Origin: Lethocerus indicus
Taxonomy: Eukaryota; Arthropoda; Insecta; Hemiptera; Belostomatidae
DNA: 64,000 nucleotides
Direction: 5' to 3'
Assembly: GCA_019843655.1 (NCBI GenBank)
Contig: JACDQD010000004.1
Span: 1,116,001-1,180,000 of the forward strand
This document shows positions 1 through 9,272 of the stretch, piece by piece. A program made the position numbers and the translations under genes. Within the stretch, counting starts at the first letter, position 1. Every line of letters starts with the position of its first letter. Under the pieces are notes generated by a model, which made no database searches, was not told the origin of the DNA, and saw only the letters and a list, made by a program, of their open reading frames with translations.

Positions 1-268
1 GTATCGAACTCATAATTCGAGTCCTTCGATACATCCTCCGACGCTCCATCCAGAAAATCATAAAATTTCATTCTAGTCCCGAACCTCTTCCCCCCCCCAT
101 CGGCGGCTTAAACGCCACCGGCCCGGAGATCTCCTCCGTCTTGAATAACGAACCGGGAAAGTGTCATCTGTGGGTGATTACTTCGTCGTGTTTATTGTCG
201 GGACACAATAGACGAATCGATTGCGCCAATAAAATGTACCGATTGTTGATTGTGCAATAAAAAAAAAA
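1..268 (+). mobile_element. 3' end of Jockey-like LINE (truncated by window edge)
   Basis: Degenerate 3' end of a Jockey-clade non-LTR retrotransposon. Around 110-165 a reading frame gives RRLKRHRPGDLLRLE and a stop. It aligns with the C-terminal end of the reverse transcriptase ORF in the copies at 43080-43577 and 63380-63825 (the former ends FKPHWPRDHLGQ). The 3' UTR finishes with TTGATTGTGCAATAAAA and an A-run at 258-268; the other two copies have nearly the same terminus. The catalytic domain is absent. The 5' boundary lies outside the window, or the copy is 5'-truncated as is usual for LINEs. Class assignment rests on the shared C-terminus, not on catalytic motifs. Confidence 0.6.
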
Positions 269-509
269 AGTTGAATAAAGAAAATGGTCCGGAAAGAATT
301 CAGGACGATATTTTTTTTTTTCAATATACTCAACAAATTAGTCTGGAATAAGAAAACTCTTCTGTCTCGCCGTCAGATTACAGAATTCTTCAACAGCTTC
401 CGCTCGGCTGATCGGCGAAGAGGTACCTGCGCAGGTATGCGATGGGCCATCCTGTCTGCACTGTAGAGTTACTGTCAGCGTTGGATATTAGTCTAAGATA
501 GATCCAATT

Positions 510-592
510 TTTAACGGCGCTGACAGCGGACGCTTCCACCGCCGCGAAGGAGGCTACTGACGGTGGCGCGAAGCCGAAACCGGTCCAACACC
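510..592 (+). repeat. Divergent fragment of the long-arm foldback family
   Basis: The stretch reading CTACTGACGGTGGCG followed by AAGCCGAAACCGGTCCAACA resembles the right-arm consensus (CTACTGAAGATGGCGAGCAG, then CCGAAACCGGTCTAGCA). It is more diverged than every other copy here, so it is either an old insertion or a related family. No arm partner is seen nearby. The rest of 269-1020 holds nothing I can identify. Confidence 0.45.
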
Positions 593-1020
593 GGGAATGC
601 TGTCCCGAGAGAGGGATGGAGCAGTGATGATTCCCGAACACTCTTAATTGTTGAAATATTTTCAACGGTGTGCGGTGAATTCGGATGAAATATTGAAAAA
701 ATACGGCTGTCGATTGTAGAATATGACACGCCTCTATTCCCTGCCATTTGAGGGCGAAAATCACATTCGGGAAATACCTGGAGAGTCATCGCGGGGCTCT
801 CCCGCTTTTGACAGTCGCCCCCTCGGGACTATTGCCACACTGTCCTCCTCGTTCAAATCTATACGTATATTTCAAATCCGATAAATCTTTGTCCTCTCGG
901 GACATACATCTATCCAATATTAATTACAGAAATCTGCAGTTACTTCATTTCAGCACAAAACTATTTTAAGTTTTCAGAACATTTACAATATATCAAGTAT
1001 AAATGTAATTCTTTTCATGC

Positions 1021-1425
1021 CGTAGGTTTGCGGTGTTTCTGTCTCCTCTCGCTCCTCTGATTTGGTCTTCCGCTAAACTCAAATAAGACAAACATAATTC
1101 CCCACTATAACAATATTCGTGTATATACAACTGACGAACACTAGTAGTGTATTCAGTTTAATGCGCTAAATCGTTTCAATGGTACGGCGCTCCTGATACT
1201 AGCCCGCAACAAAGATGTGTCTTACGTTTTAGTATCGGCGCCTTACAGTACAAGTGGACAGTGACACAGTGCAGTGAGGATGCCCCCGAAAAACGTCCAA
1301 AGTGGCGACAGTGACTAACACCGCTACTGAAGACGGCGAGCGAGCTGACAAGACCAGACCGGCGAGAGGGGACAGAAACACCAAAGAACCTACGGTATTC
1401 CAACCCCTCGCAGACCACAGAACAT
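1021..1425. mobile_element. Foldback-type non-autonomous element, copy A
   Basis: The left end (CGTAGGTTTGCGGTGTTTCT, then a block like GTCTCCTCTCGCTC) is the inverted counterpart of the right end (GACAGAAACACC ... CCTACGGTATTCCAACCCC). The left arm is cut short soon after the TTTGGTCTTCCGCTAAAC block. The centre carries GGTACGGCGCTCCTGATACT and TTTAGTATCGGCGCC, which fold on each other. Part of the centre (AAATAAGACAAACATAATTC) recurs inverted in the composite element at 4251-5915, so the two belong to one family. No coding capacity; a non-autonomous DNA element mobilised in trans is the simplest reading. Confidence 0.75.
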
Positions 1426-2512
1426 GATTCTTTTCATGTTCAACCCTCCGTTTGTACGTTTTTTTTGTAAATAATATGCGGCGCAAATTAAGAGGACGAC
1501 TGTTCCTCTAAGAATAATAGATATAGCAGGATATAAAATTTCACTGCCGTCTGTCTTGTGTACGCTATTCTTGCAAGAGGGAACGATGTAAATATTCGGC
1601 GGCCGATCGGACTGTTGAAGATGTTCAGTTCTTAATTATTCAGCCTAAAGTTTCCATTACACCGCCTATCGGTCCAGAGATACCGACCGCTCCGGCTTAC
1701 GCTTCGAACGGATGTTTACCCACCGTCTCGGGGGGAAGGCGTGCTTTTTCTCGGAAAGTGGCCGGGCCGTATTTATATATAAATAAAGTCGCTTGTCCGA
1801 AAGCATATATAGACTATGTTCGCAATTCGCTTGCGAAATAATTCTGCGCTATCCGGCCGTATTTCATGAAATATTTCGACCGATTCAAACCAGCCATACA
1901 GCGGTCCGAAGAGACTATATATAAATATGAGTAAGCGAAAAAGTTAACGGCGTAATTCCCTGGCGATGTTCTTTATCCGTCCGCGTTTCCATCGCTTGTT
2001 ACGAAGGAAATTTTTCTGCAAAATCAATTTTTTTCAGGTATCTGAACTTTATTACGGCCGCTAATGCCGTAATGGTTCAGCCGTGTAGGCGACGTCGCAT
2101 GAGTAAAGTTTATTTCAAATATTAACAGTCGGCGACCGGTTTCGTTTGTCTCTTTATTTGAAAATTGAAGGTGTTGTTTTTCAGGTGTTTTCACTCAGCA
2201 ATAATTGTACCGCATCGCCGGCCGGCCCCGGAGAATTTCGAAAGAATTAGAGACCTTCCCATTCGACCTAATTTCATTCCCCGGCTCGCCAATTTGTATG
2301 CAGGCTTTATTAACTTTTCATCAAGTTTACTACTTCTTACTTATGACGCCCTCTAGGCTTTCTTTCAATTTAATTTCAGCCGAATCGTACCCTGGGGGGG
2401 GGGGGTGTTCAGCGAAACATTGTTCAGTAAAAGAATTCTTCAGGAAAGTTTACTATTTTTATGATTTCCGCGTTGTTTAAAACTTGTAAGGGAAAAACAT
2501 AGGGTTTACCAA
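1426..2512. other. Unannotated interval
   Basis: AT-rich DNA with short GC-rich patches (for example 1670-1770) and several short TATATA-type tracts. A run of 12 G occurs at about 2394-2405. No gene, repeat arm or splice pair that I can support. Confidence 0.5.
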
Positions 2513-2647
2513 TTTAACATACCTGTTTTGTGGTCTTTTGCTAGACCGATTTCGGCCGCCACGCCATCTTCAGTAGCGGTGTTAGTCACTTCTGGCACTT
2601 TGGATGTCTTTCGGGCATCCTCACTGCACTGTCACTGTCACTTCTAC
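2513..2647. mobile_element. Solo left arm of foldback family, copy B
   Basis: It starts TTTAACATACCTGTTTTGTG like copy F, then jumps from TGGTCT directly to TTTGCTAGACCG, skipping about 60 bp present in other copies. The skipped segment is bounded by the same TGGTCT in intact copies, so a deletion between short direct repeats explains it. The arm continues through the CCATCTTCAGTAGCGGTGTT block and TCACTGCACTGTCACTGTCA. No right arm follows. 2648-3084 holds nothing recognisable. Confidence 0.7.
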
Positions 2648-3084
2648 TACCATTTCATGTTGGGCTTATTCATTTCCCTGTACGTCCCTCCGCTTCACAC
2701 TTACGTCTCAGGATTGTAAATGTTGTCTGGTTGGGGCGCAATTTAATTACGCTCGAGTTGTTGAACCCTTCCACGCTTATTACATTTTTTTTTTTTCATT
2801 GTTCCCGGACGATCCCGAGCGCCACTCCGAGGGCGATCCATCATTCCGCACTGATATTACGGCGCTCCCCTTAAGACGTCCACGTTCCGGAGTGACGTTT
2901 CTGCGAATTGGAGCCAACGCCAATATTGGACGTGTCGCAAGGCCGTCCTCTTAATTGGATTAATGTTCTTCAAGCCCCATCTCATATTGTATTGGTCTCG
3001 GTCTTCTAAACCGAGTTGGTTGCATTTAGAACCGAGTCTGATTAATAATTAATACGTCTGTATGCGCGCACGCACGCTAATGTA

Positions 3085-3300
3085 TTCGGTGGACTCAAAA
3101 GTAATCATCAACAATTTGATAAGATCTATTTTGGTCTTGAGGAGTTCTTCAAGGGGGGAAATCGAAAATTTGCCGGAAAAGTGGCCGGAGAGTTGTCGAT
3201 AATATCGGTGAATATAGTATATTAATAAACAAAGTTTCTTTTTTAGCAAAATAAAATGAATTCCAAAGTCAAAATGTTGATTACTTTCGGGCACCCCTAA
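3085..3300. mobile_element. Small TA-flanked miniature element (Tc/mariner-like ends)
   Basis: The left end CGGTGGACTCAAAAGTAATC and the inverted right end (GGGGTGCCCGAAAGTAATCA read on the minus strand) form imperfect terminal inverted repeats of about 27 bp. TA dinucleotides sit immediately outside both ends (3083-3084 and 3301-3302), as expected for Tc1/mariner target duplication. Inside the left end, AATTTGATAAGATCTATTTT with GGTCTTGAGGAGTT is nearly identical to the end at 46108-46167. An 81-codon frame on the minus strand is probably incidental. Family name unknown. Confidence 0.55.
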
Positions 3301-3791
3301 TACAATAATTGATCAAAATCATCATTTTTGGTGAATTCTTTGTCTCAATGGTGAACCTTTGGTGAATTTGCAGGTGCACACATTTTCCTTCCGGTTTTGA
3401 ATTTCACAGCGTCCTTTATATTCCGTATTCCCCGTATCTATTTTCAACCGAACTTAGACAATTCCACCAATCTCCCGAGTTATTAAATTTTTTTCTGCTC
3501 TAATTTCCTTTATACTCCGCCATATCATCGTGTAGAAAATCGTGATGCCAATCGAAATATTCGTTTCATTAGACCTGTTTTTCTCGTAGCTTATTTTTAT
3601 ATCGTCTGCTATTTCATAAGACTCGGGAATGTACGTTTTAATATTTGACTCTAATATTGACGGCTAATATATAACAGAAAAGTAGAATCAAAAGGTATCT
3701 TCTATAATAACGCTGGTGTTAATCAACCTAATAAGAAATGGTGTAACAGTTACACTACTATTCCTGGGAGGAGTTTGGAGGATATTTCTGG

Positions 3792-3838
<47 letters not shown>

Positions 3839-4250
3839 TCCATTTCCCGTTTTCCTTTAACGGGGAGAAACACCGGTGGAAGTATAACGAGCGATTCCCC
3901 AAGGGTTTGGACAGCGTTCAGAATTGCAAACGACAGCTCCTAATGTAATGTTCCCGCTTTTTTTCTCTCTCCCACCGCCATAAGTCGAATTAAATTTCAT
4001 GCCCGTCTCACCGAACGCCAGCCACATTCCCCGGCCCAATTCCCAATTTTTTTTCATTGTTTAAAGAACTTAATTCAGGCAAGCGTAAAAACGCAGAGTA
4101 GACGTATTTCATTACGTAATTGTACCGTAATTTTTCCTACGAATTGCTTTTAGATTTATTCGCAAAAAAGTTGTTAATCTACGTACATATATTTCTATAA
4201 CAAATATTACTTTCGCTAATTGTAAAATATCGCGGAATTATTTACATTTT
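3301..4250. other. Unannotated interval with one microsatellite
   Basis: Apart from the (GT)n tract at 3794-3834 this stretch is AT-rich DNA without a recognisable gene or element. The longer open frames across 3688-3943 are produced by the dinucleotide repeat itself. Confidence 0.5.
3794..3834. repeat. (GT)n microsatellite
   Basis: About 20 uninterrupted GT units. Confidence 0.95.
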
Positions 4251-4597
4251 CCGTAGATTTCGCCTATTTCTGTCTCATCTCGCTGGTTTGGTCTTCTGCT
4301 AGACCGGTTTCGGCTGCTCGCCATCTTCAGTAGCGGTGTTAGTCACTTTGGATGTTTTTCGGGCATCCAAACTGCACTGTGTCACTGTCACTTGTACTGT
4401 AAGGCGCTGATACTAAAACGTAAGACAGACCTTTGTTGCGGGCTAGTATTAGCTGCGCCGTACCATTGAAACTAGTAGCGCACTGTCACTATCACTTGTA
4501 CTGTGCTAGTTGTCGGTTTGTCGTATATATATATATATGTCTTCTTACTGTGTTTCTGGGGAATGTTGTTTGTCTTATTTGGGTTGGGAGGGATTTT

Positions 4598-4792
4598 CTT
4601 AATCGGCTTAACTATTTGTCGGATTATCGGTCAAATATATATCTGATCACACAACTGGTCACAACTATTAGGTCATGACTTCCAAATATATGACAGCAAA
4701 CCTATCTGGTATTGTCTATTTACGATCATAAAAGTCTTCCTGTCGATCCAAAACTTATTGAAAATAGTTTATTTTTTGTAATCTAGTTAATT
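4598..4792 (+). repeat. Conserved left flank of satellite array S1
   Basis: Non-tandem sequence including CACACAACTGGTCACAACTA, CTTCCAAATATATGACAGCA and TTTACGATCATAAAAG, ending in GTAATCTAGTTAATTGG just before the first monomer. The same sequence, with substitutions, precedes arrays S2 (about 18650-18729), S3 (about 24936-25129) and S4 (about 32745-32853). Its reuse at four loci shows that the array and this flank travel together. Confidence 0.8.
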
Positions 4793-5804
4793 GGTACAAG
4801 TGGACCAAACGAACTTTAGTTAAGTACATTTCCGCACCACACTCAGTGGGCGCTAGTTTATCGGTGCATGTGCACCAAACGAACTTTAGTTAAGTACATT
4901 TCCGCACCACACTCAGTGGGCGCTAGTTTATCGGTGCATGCACCAAACGAACTTTAGTTAAGTACATTTCCGCACCACACTCAGTGGGCGCTAGTTTATC
5001 GGTGCATGTGCACCAAACGAACTTTAGTTAAGTACATTTCCGCACCACACTCAGTGGGCGCTAGTTTATCGGTGCATGTGCACCAAACGAACTTTAGTTA
5101 AGTACATTTCCGCACCACACTCAGTGGGCGCTAGTCTATCGGTGCATGTGCACAAACGAACTTTAGTTAAGTACATTTCCGCACCACACTCAGTGGGCGC
5201 TAGTTTATCGGTGCAGAAACGAACTTTAGTTAAGTACATTTCCGCACCACACTCAGTGGGCGCTAGCTATCGGTGCCACTGGACCCAACGAACTTTAGTT
5301 AAGTACATTTCCGCACCACACTCAGTGGGCGCTAGTTTATCGGTGCCACTGGACCCAACGAACTTTAGTTAAGTACATTTCCGCACCACACTCAGTGGGC
5401 GCTAGTTTATCGGTGCATGTGCACCAAACGAACTTTAGTTAAGTACATTTCCGCACCACACTCAGTGGGCGCTAGTTTATCGGTGCATGTGCACCAAACG
5501 AACTTTAGTTAAGTACATTTCCGCACCACACTCAGGGGGGCGCTAGTTTATCGGTGCCACTGGACCCAACGAACTTTAGTTAAGTACATTTCCGCACCAC
5601 ACTCAGTGGGCGCTAGTCTATCGGTGCCACTGGACCAACGAACTTTAGTTAAGTACATTTCCGCACCACACTCAGTGGGCGCTAGTCTATCGGTGCGAGT
5701 GCACGCAACGAACTTTAGTTAAGTACATTTCCGCACCACACTCAGTGGGCGCTAGTTTATCGATGCAAGTGCACGCAACGAACTTTAGTTAAGTACAATT
5801 CCGC
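4793..5804 (+). repeat. Satellite array S1, about 15 x 70 bp
   Basis: Head-to-tail monomers of 70 bp, each containing AACGAACTTTAGTTAAGTAC, ATTTCCGCACCACACTCAG and TGGGCGCTAGTTTATCGG. Most monomers in this array end GGTGCATGTGCACC; a few near 5270-5390 and 5560-5640 carry CACTGGACC instead, as in the other arrays. Small length changes occur (3 to 6 bp deletions near 4940, 5150 and 5215). Each monomer has short dyads: ACTT/AAGT, CCAC/GTGG and GGTGCA/TGCACC. Open frames reading YISAPHSVGASL repeats are by-products of the tandem unit, not a protein gene. Confidence 0.95.
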
Positions 5805-5915
5805 GCGAGCAACCGAAACCGATCTAGTAAAAGACCAAACTAGCGAGAGGAGACAGAAAGATACGAAATCTCTGGTATTCCAACCCCTCGCAGACCACAA
5901 AACAGGTATTCTAAA

Positions 5916-8900
5916 TTTAAATTTTCGTTGCAGAGAATCAATAAGAATTTGAGAATTCGGACAAGACTATTTTCTGTTTTTTTTTCCATCAGACAGATCA
6001 AACAATACACCATGAAGCGTTTTCATTTGCGTTATTTTGATGTAATAATATATTGGTTGTAGCAGAGTGATTAAAATTATTAACCTATTTCAATGATGTC
6101 GCCATACCGCCTTGAGGAACGTCATTGATTGTTCCTCAATCGCTAACGATTACCAATTTCTTGCAAATGAATTAGATTGACTAATTTCCTAAGAGAATAT
6201 ATATATATTTATCATTGGTGACAATGCATTTTCTAAGGGGGTGATTTTCGGTCCAAATTTTTTTTTGACAGTCAACATTTAGGCGTGTCTAATATCGCTC
6301 GGGGAAATTTATAACTTGGGGTCAGAAGGGCATAGCCCGGTGTAGCCTAATCCTAGGACGGGGCGCTAGGACAGTCCTGAAGTTTGTTTTAATTGTGACC
6401 CCGTGAGCCGGTGATGCTCGGCCATAAATTTTTGCCGTTAAGAGCAAGCGGCCTTCTTCGCGCCCGGCTCAAACAAATGGGCCCTTCAGGCCCGCAAAGG
6501 GCCCGCCAGATGTTTACGCCGTATATTAAAAGCAACCCCTTCAACCCCTCCGCCCCTCTGTACCCCCCGCCACCACCCCTTTAAACGTGAACGCATCACC
6601 TCCGCCTCTAAAGATGATGATTTACCCGGTATAACTTACGGCGTTAAACCAACGACTGGCATACTAAGTACAGCCGTGTCCTGGGAAAGGAATAACGGGT
6701 GTTTCTCAGGGCTTCTAGAACCGCTACACACACATACATACATATACACTAACTTGGCCAGTAATGACAACATTTTTTTTAATAAGATCGTTCCGATAAT
6801 TGACCAATTCTTATTATCGAGGTAATTAAAATTGTAATCGATTTCGTATATCTCAATTTTTTGATAAACGTTTGCTTTATTAAAACTTTAAATTAGGAAC
6901 ACCAAAAATTGTGCTTGTAGTATTTATATATTACATACAAACTGTCATTATACCCTCACTGTACTTATTGTACTGTATTTTATAAAAATCTTAATGCATT
7001 TCTGAAATACCTAGTGCAGAAAAAAGTACAGCTGAAAGTATTCTTATTGTTTTCTCTCTTTTCCTTCGTATATCTGACCAGGCATACTTAAGATCGGTGC
7101 CTGTGTTTATATTTCGTTCGGGAGGTCAGTTTATTTTAGGAAACTCTCTCTTTGCATTGCGCACTGAAAAATGAGCCGCGTCTGCGCTCGGTTTTAAGTA
7201 TAGTTGAAAACTGGTTTAGAAGATTTGATCATTTCAACTGTCGATAGATTGAATATTAACTGTTAAATATAGTTCAGATAAATCGTATAGATCGGTATTC
7301 GAACCGGATATCGCAGTTTATATCGGTAGGAGAACTATGATTCATCGCGTACGAGAATTAGTGGGTGGGGGAGTATTAAACTAGCACAACTTAGTGCAGC
7401 ACTTGGAGAAGTTCTAATCGAAGCCGGGCGTCAAGCGCCGCCGATAACGGTCGAGATACAACCTTCCGATCCAACCTACAAAACGGCGGTGGAACGTTTC
7501 AATTGTATTCATAAAATTCCCCGGAAATGAAGTCATGTTCCGTTGGTTCGAGTGAAAAGTTAAAAGGATTAAGAAGTAGTCTTTTAGAACTCGTCGCAAA
7601 GTTGTAATCGGCTCTTTGACAGAACGAGGTACCGTCGGGGGCGCTGCGTATATTCGCGGGGACTTAAGGAACTGTATAATGAAGAAAGTTTCATAAAAGT
7701 ACCACCTCATCCCCCAGGACAAAAAAATTCAAGCGAATAAAAGGGGAGAAGTCGAAAACGTGTCCGGAATATACAGCGCATCTCCAACAAGATCGCAGCG
7801 TCAGCTTTGTAAAAAAAAAGGAAAGTATTTCTTGAAGATTCGTAAAGATTCGAGTTTCGTAATGTCGTACAAAAGATTAATTTATGTACTAACAGAATAG
7901 CGCGTTTAAACCTTATTATGAGAGAAACTATTGCCACAACAACGACCGTTACAGAAACTAACAGAAAGATAAAAAAGACGTACCTTCTCCAAGACCACAG
8001 TAAAATAATCAGAATAATCAAATGACGCAACGAATTATCAATATTAAATGTTGTGTCCGGTTGTTAACTGCAGCTTTCAGTCAAGATGTATAGGAATATA
8101 TTTTGTCTTATCAAAGATAGTATAATTAATTTTCGAATTCATACAGAGGCAAAAGGCGAACACGTTCGAGCCAGTAGGTTGCGCGCCCAAATTGTAGTAG
8201 ATACTAAACCAGCACGACACGCGTACGTACGGTTAGTATCACCCGGTTAGCCGGCGTACATTTATTAACATTAAATTAGTTTGAGGAATTAAGGTAGGTA
8301 TTTTGAGGAATTACAGACTCGTGAGAGCGGATGTTTGAAATTTCGGGAAAAAAACATCAAACATAACGTCCGGACTGAGTTAAATGTTTCAATTATTGTT
8401 GCTCGTAATAATCGTCCCTTCTGTATATTTCCCCAACGAGTTACCGCATTTTCTGTGTGGAGTGGGACATTTGAACGGAACAAAGTTCCCCCTCATTTTT
8501 CGTATTTCAAGCTTTTCTATACTCCTCAAGTGCACTGAATTATTAACCGCTTGCATTGCAAAACGTCCTAGTCTTCGGATAAAAATTCTATATTAGACAG
8601 CGGCCATCAGAGTCCGTAACAGTGGTACAGCTATTGCAGACATTTTCGGTTTGGGCTATAGCCGAATCTGAATGATTTAGACCCGGCAGCGCTCGTAACA
8701 GGGCGAAGGGGCGGCCGTAAAGGCGAACAAAGCCTTGAACAAGGTAACAAGGCTGTAACTCCTTCCGCTACATTATTACTTCTACTACAGAAAATATTCC
8801 CTATTTAATTTCAATGGAAAAATCTACAAATAAATATGTGAACGCTCGAATTCCGTCCGTTTCAACCTGTCGCCTTAAACCGTCAACTCTTTGCTCCGCT

Positions 8901-9224
8901 TTTTAGCGTCGTACTCATTCGTGTTCCGTAAATTCATTTGCAGAGACGATCCGGAAAATAATGAATAACAAATTCAAGTTAACAGAACCGACTAACCGAA
9001 TCATGGCGTTATTTCTATTGTAGAATAATAATATTTAAGTTTAACAGATGTGACGCAGACAACAGTAATGTGTATCTCGGCGCATATATCTAACAGCTGG
9101 ACGGTTTAAGCCCCTCTCCCAAGTACTCCGACTCCTAGAATTCGGATTTAAATCACTTCAAGAGCGACGGCATTGGTACGATGCAATTTCCAGGGGCTTA
9201 AGACCCCGTATTTATTACCTGACG

Positions 9225-9225
<1 letters not shown>
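5916..9225. other. Unannotated interval with a GC-rich island
   Basis: Mostly AT-rich DNA with no supported gene. 6330-6640 stands out as a GC-rich block with GGGCCC motifs and homeodomain-type cores (TTTTAATTG, CCATAAATTT). It might be regulatory, but that is only a guess from base composition. Open frames at 7414-8030 on the minus strand have no recognisable domain. Confidence 0.4.

Positions 9226-9270
<45 letters not shown>
9226..9270. repeat. (TA)n microsatellite
   Basis: About 22 perfect TA units. Confidence 0.95.

Positions 9271-9272
<2 letters not shown>

Larger units (their letters stand above)
4251..5915. mobile_element. Composite element C: inverted arms enclosing a 70-bp satellite array
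   Basis: The most complete example of the satellite-bearing element. Left arm, about 4251-4475: CCGTAGATTTCGCC, the TTTGGTCTTCTGCTAGACCG and CCATCTTCAGTAGCGGTGTT blocks, and the central motif inverted (CGCTGATACTAAAACG ... CTAGTATTAGCTGCGCCGTA). Unique internal flank, about 4476-4792. Satellite array, 4793-5804. Right arm, about 5805-5915: AACCGAAACCGATCTAGTAA, GCGAGAGGAGACAGAAAG, CCAACCCCTCGCAGACCACA and AAACAGGTATTCTAAA. The two arms are inverted copies of each other, so the array lies inside a terminal-inverted-repeat structure. The outermost left 30 bp or so is missing compared with copies B and F. No transposase is encoded. Confidence 0.75.

Noticed and set aside
5076..5372. Open frame encoding YISAPHSVGASL-type peptide repeats (also at 18682-18972)
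   Set aside because: It is a translation of the 70-bp satellite. 70 is not a multiple of 3, so the frame survives only through small indels.
4793..5804. CRISPR-like array
   Set aside because: The repeat unit is continuous tandem satellite with no unique spacers, and the sequence is eukaryotic.
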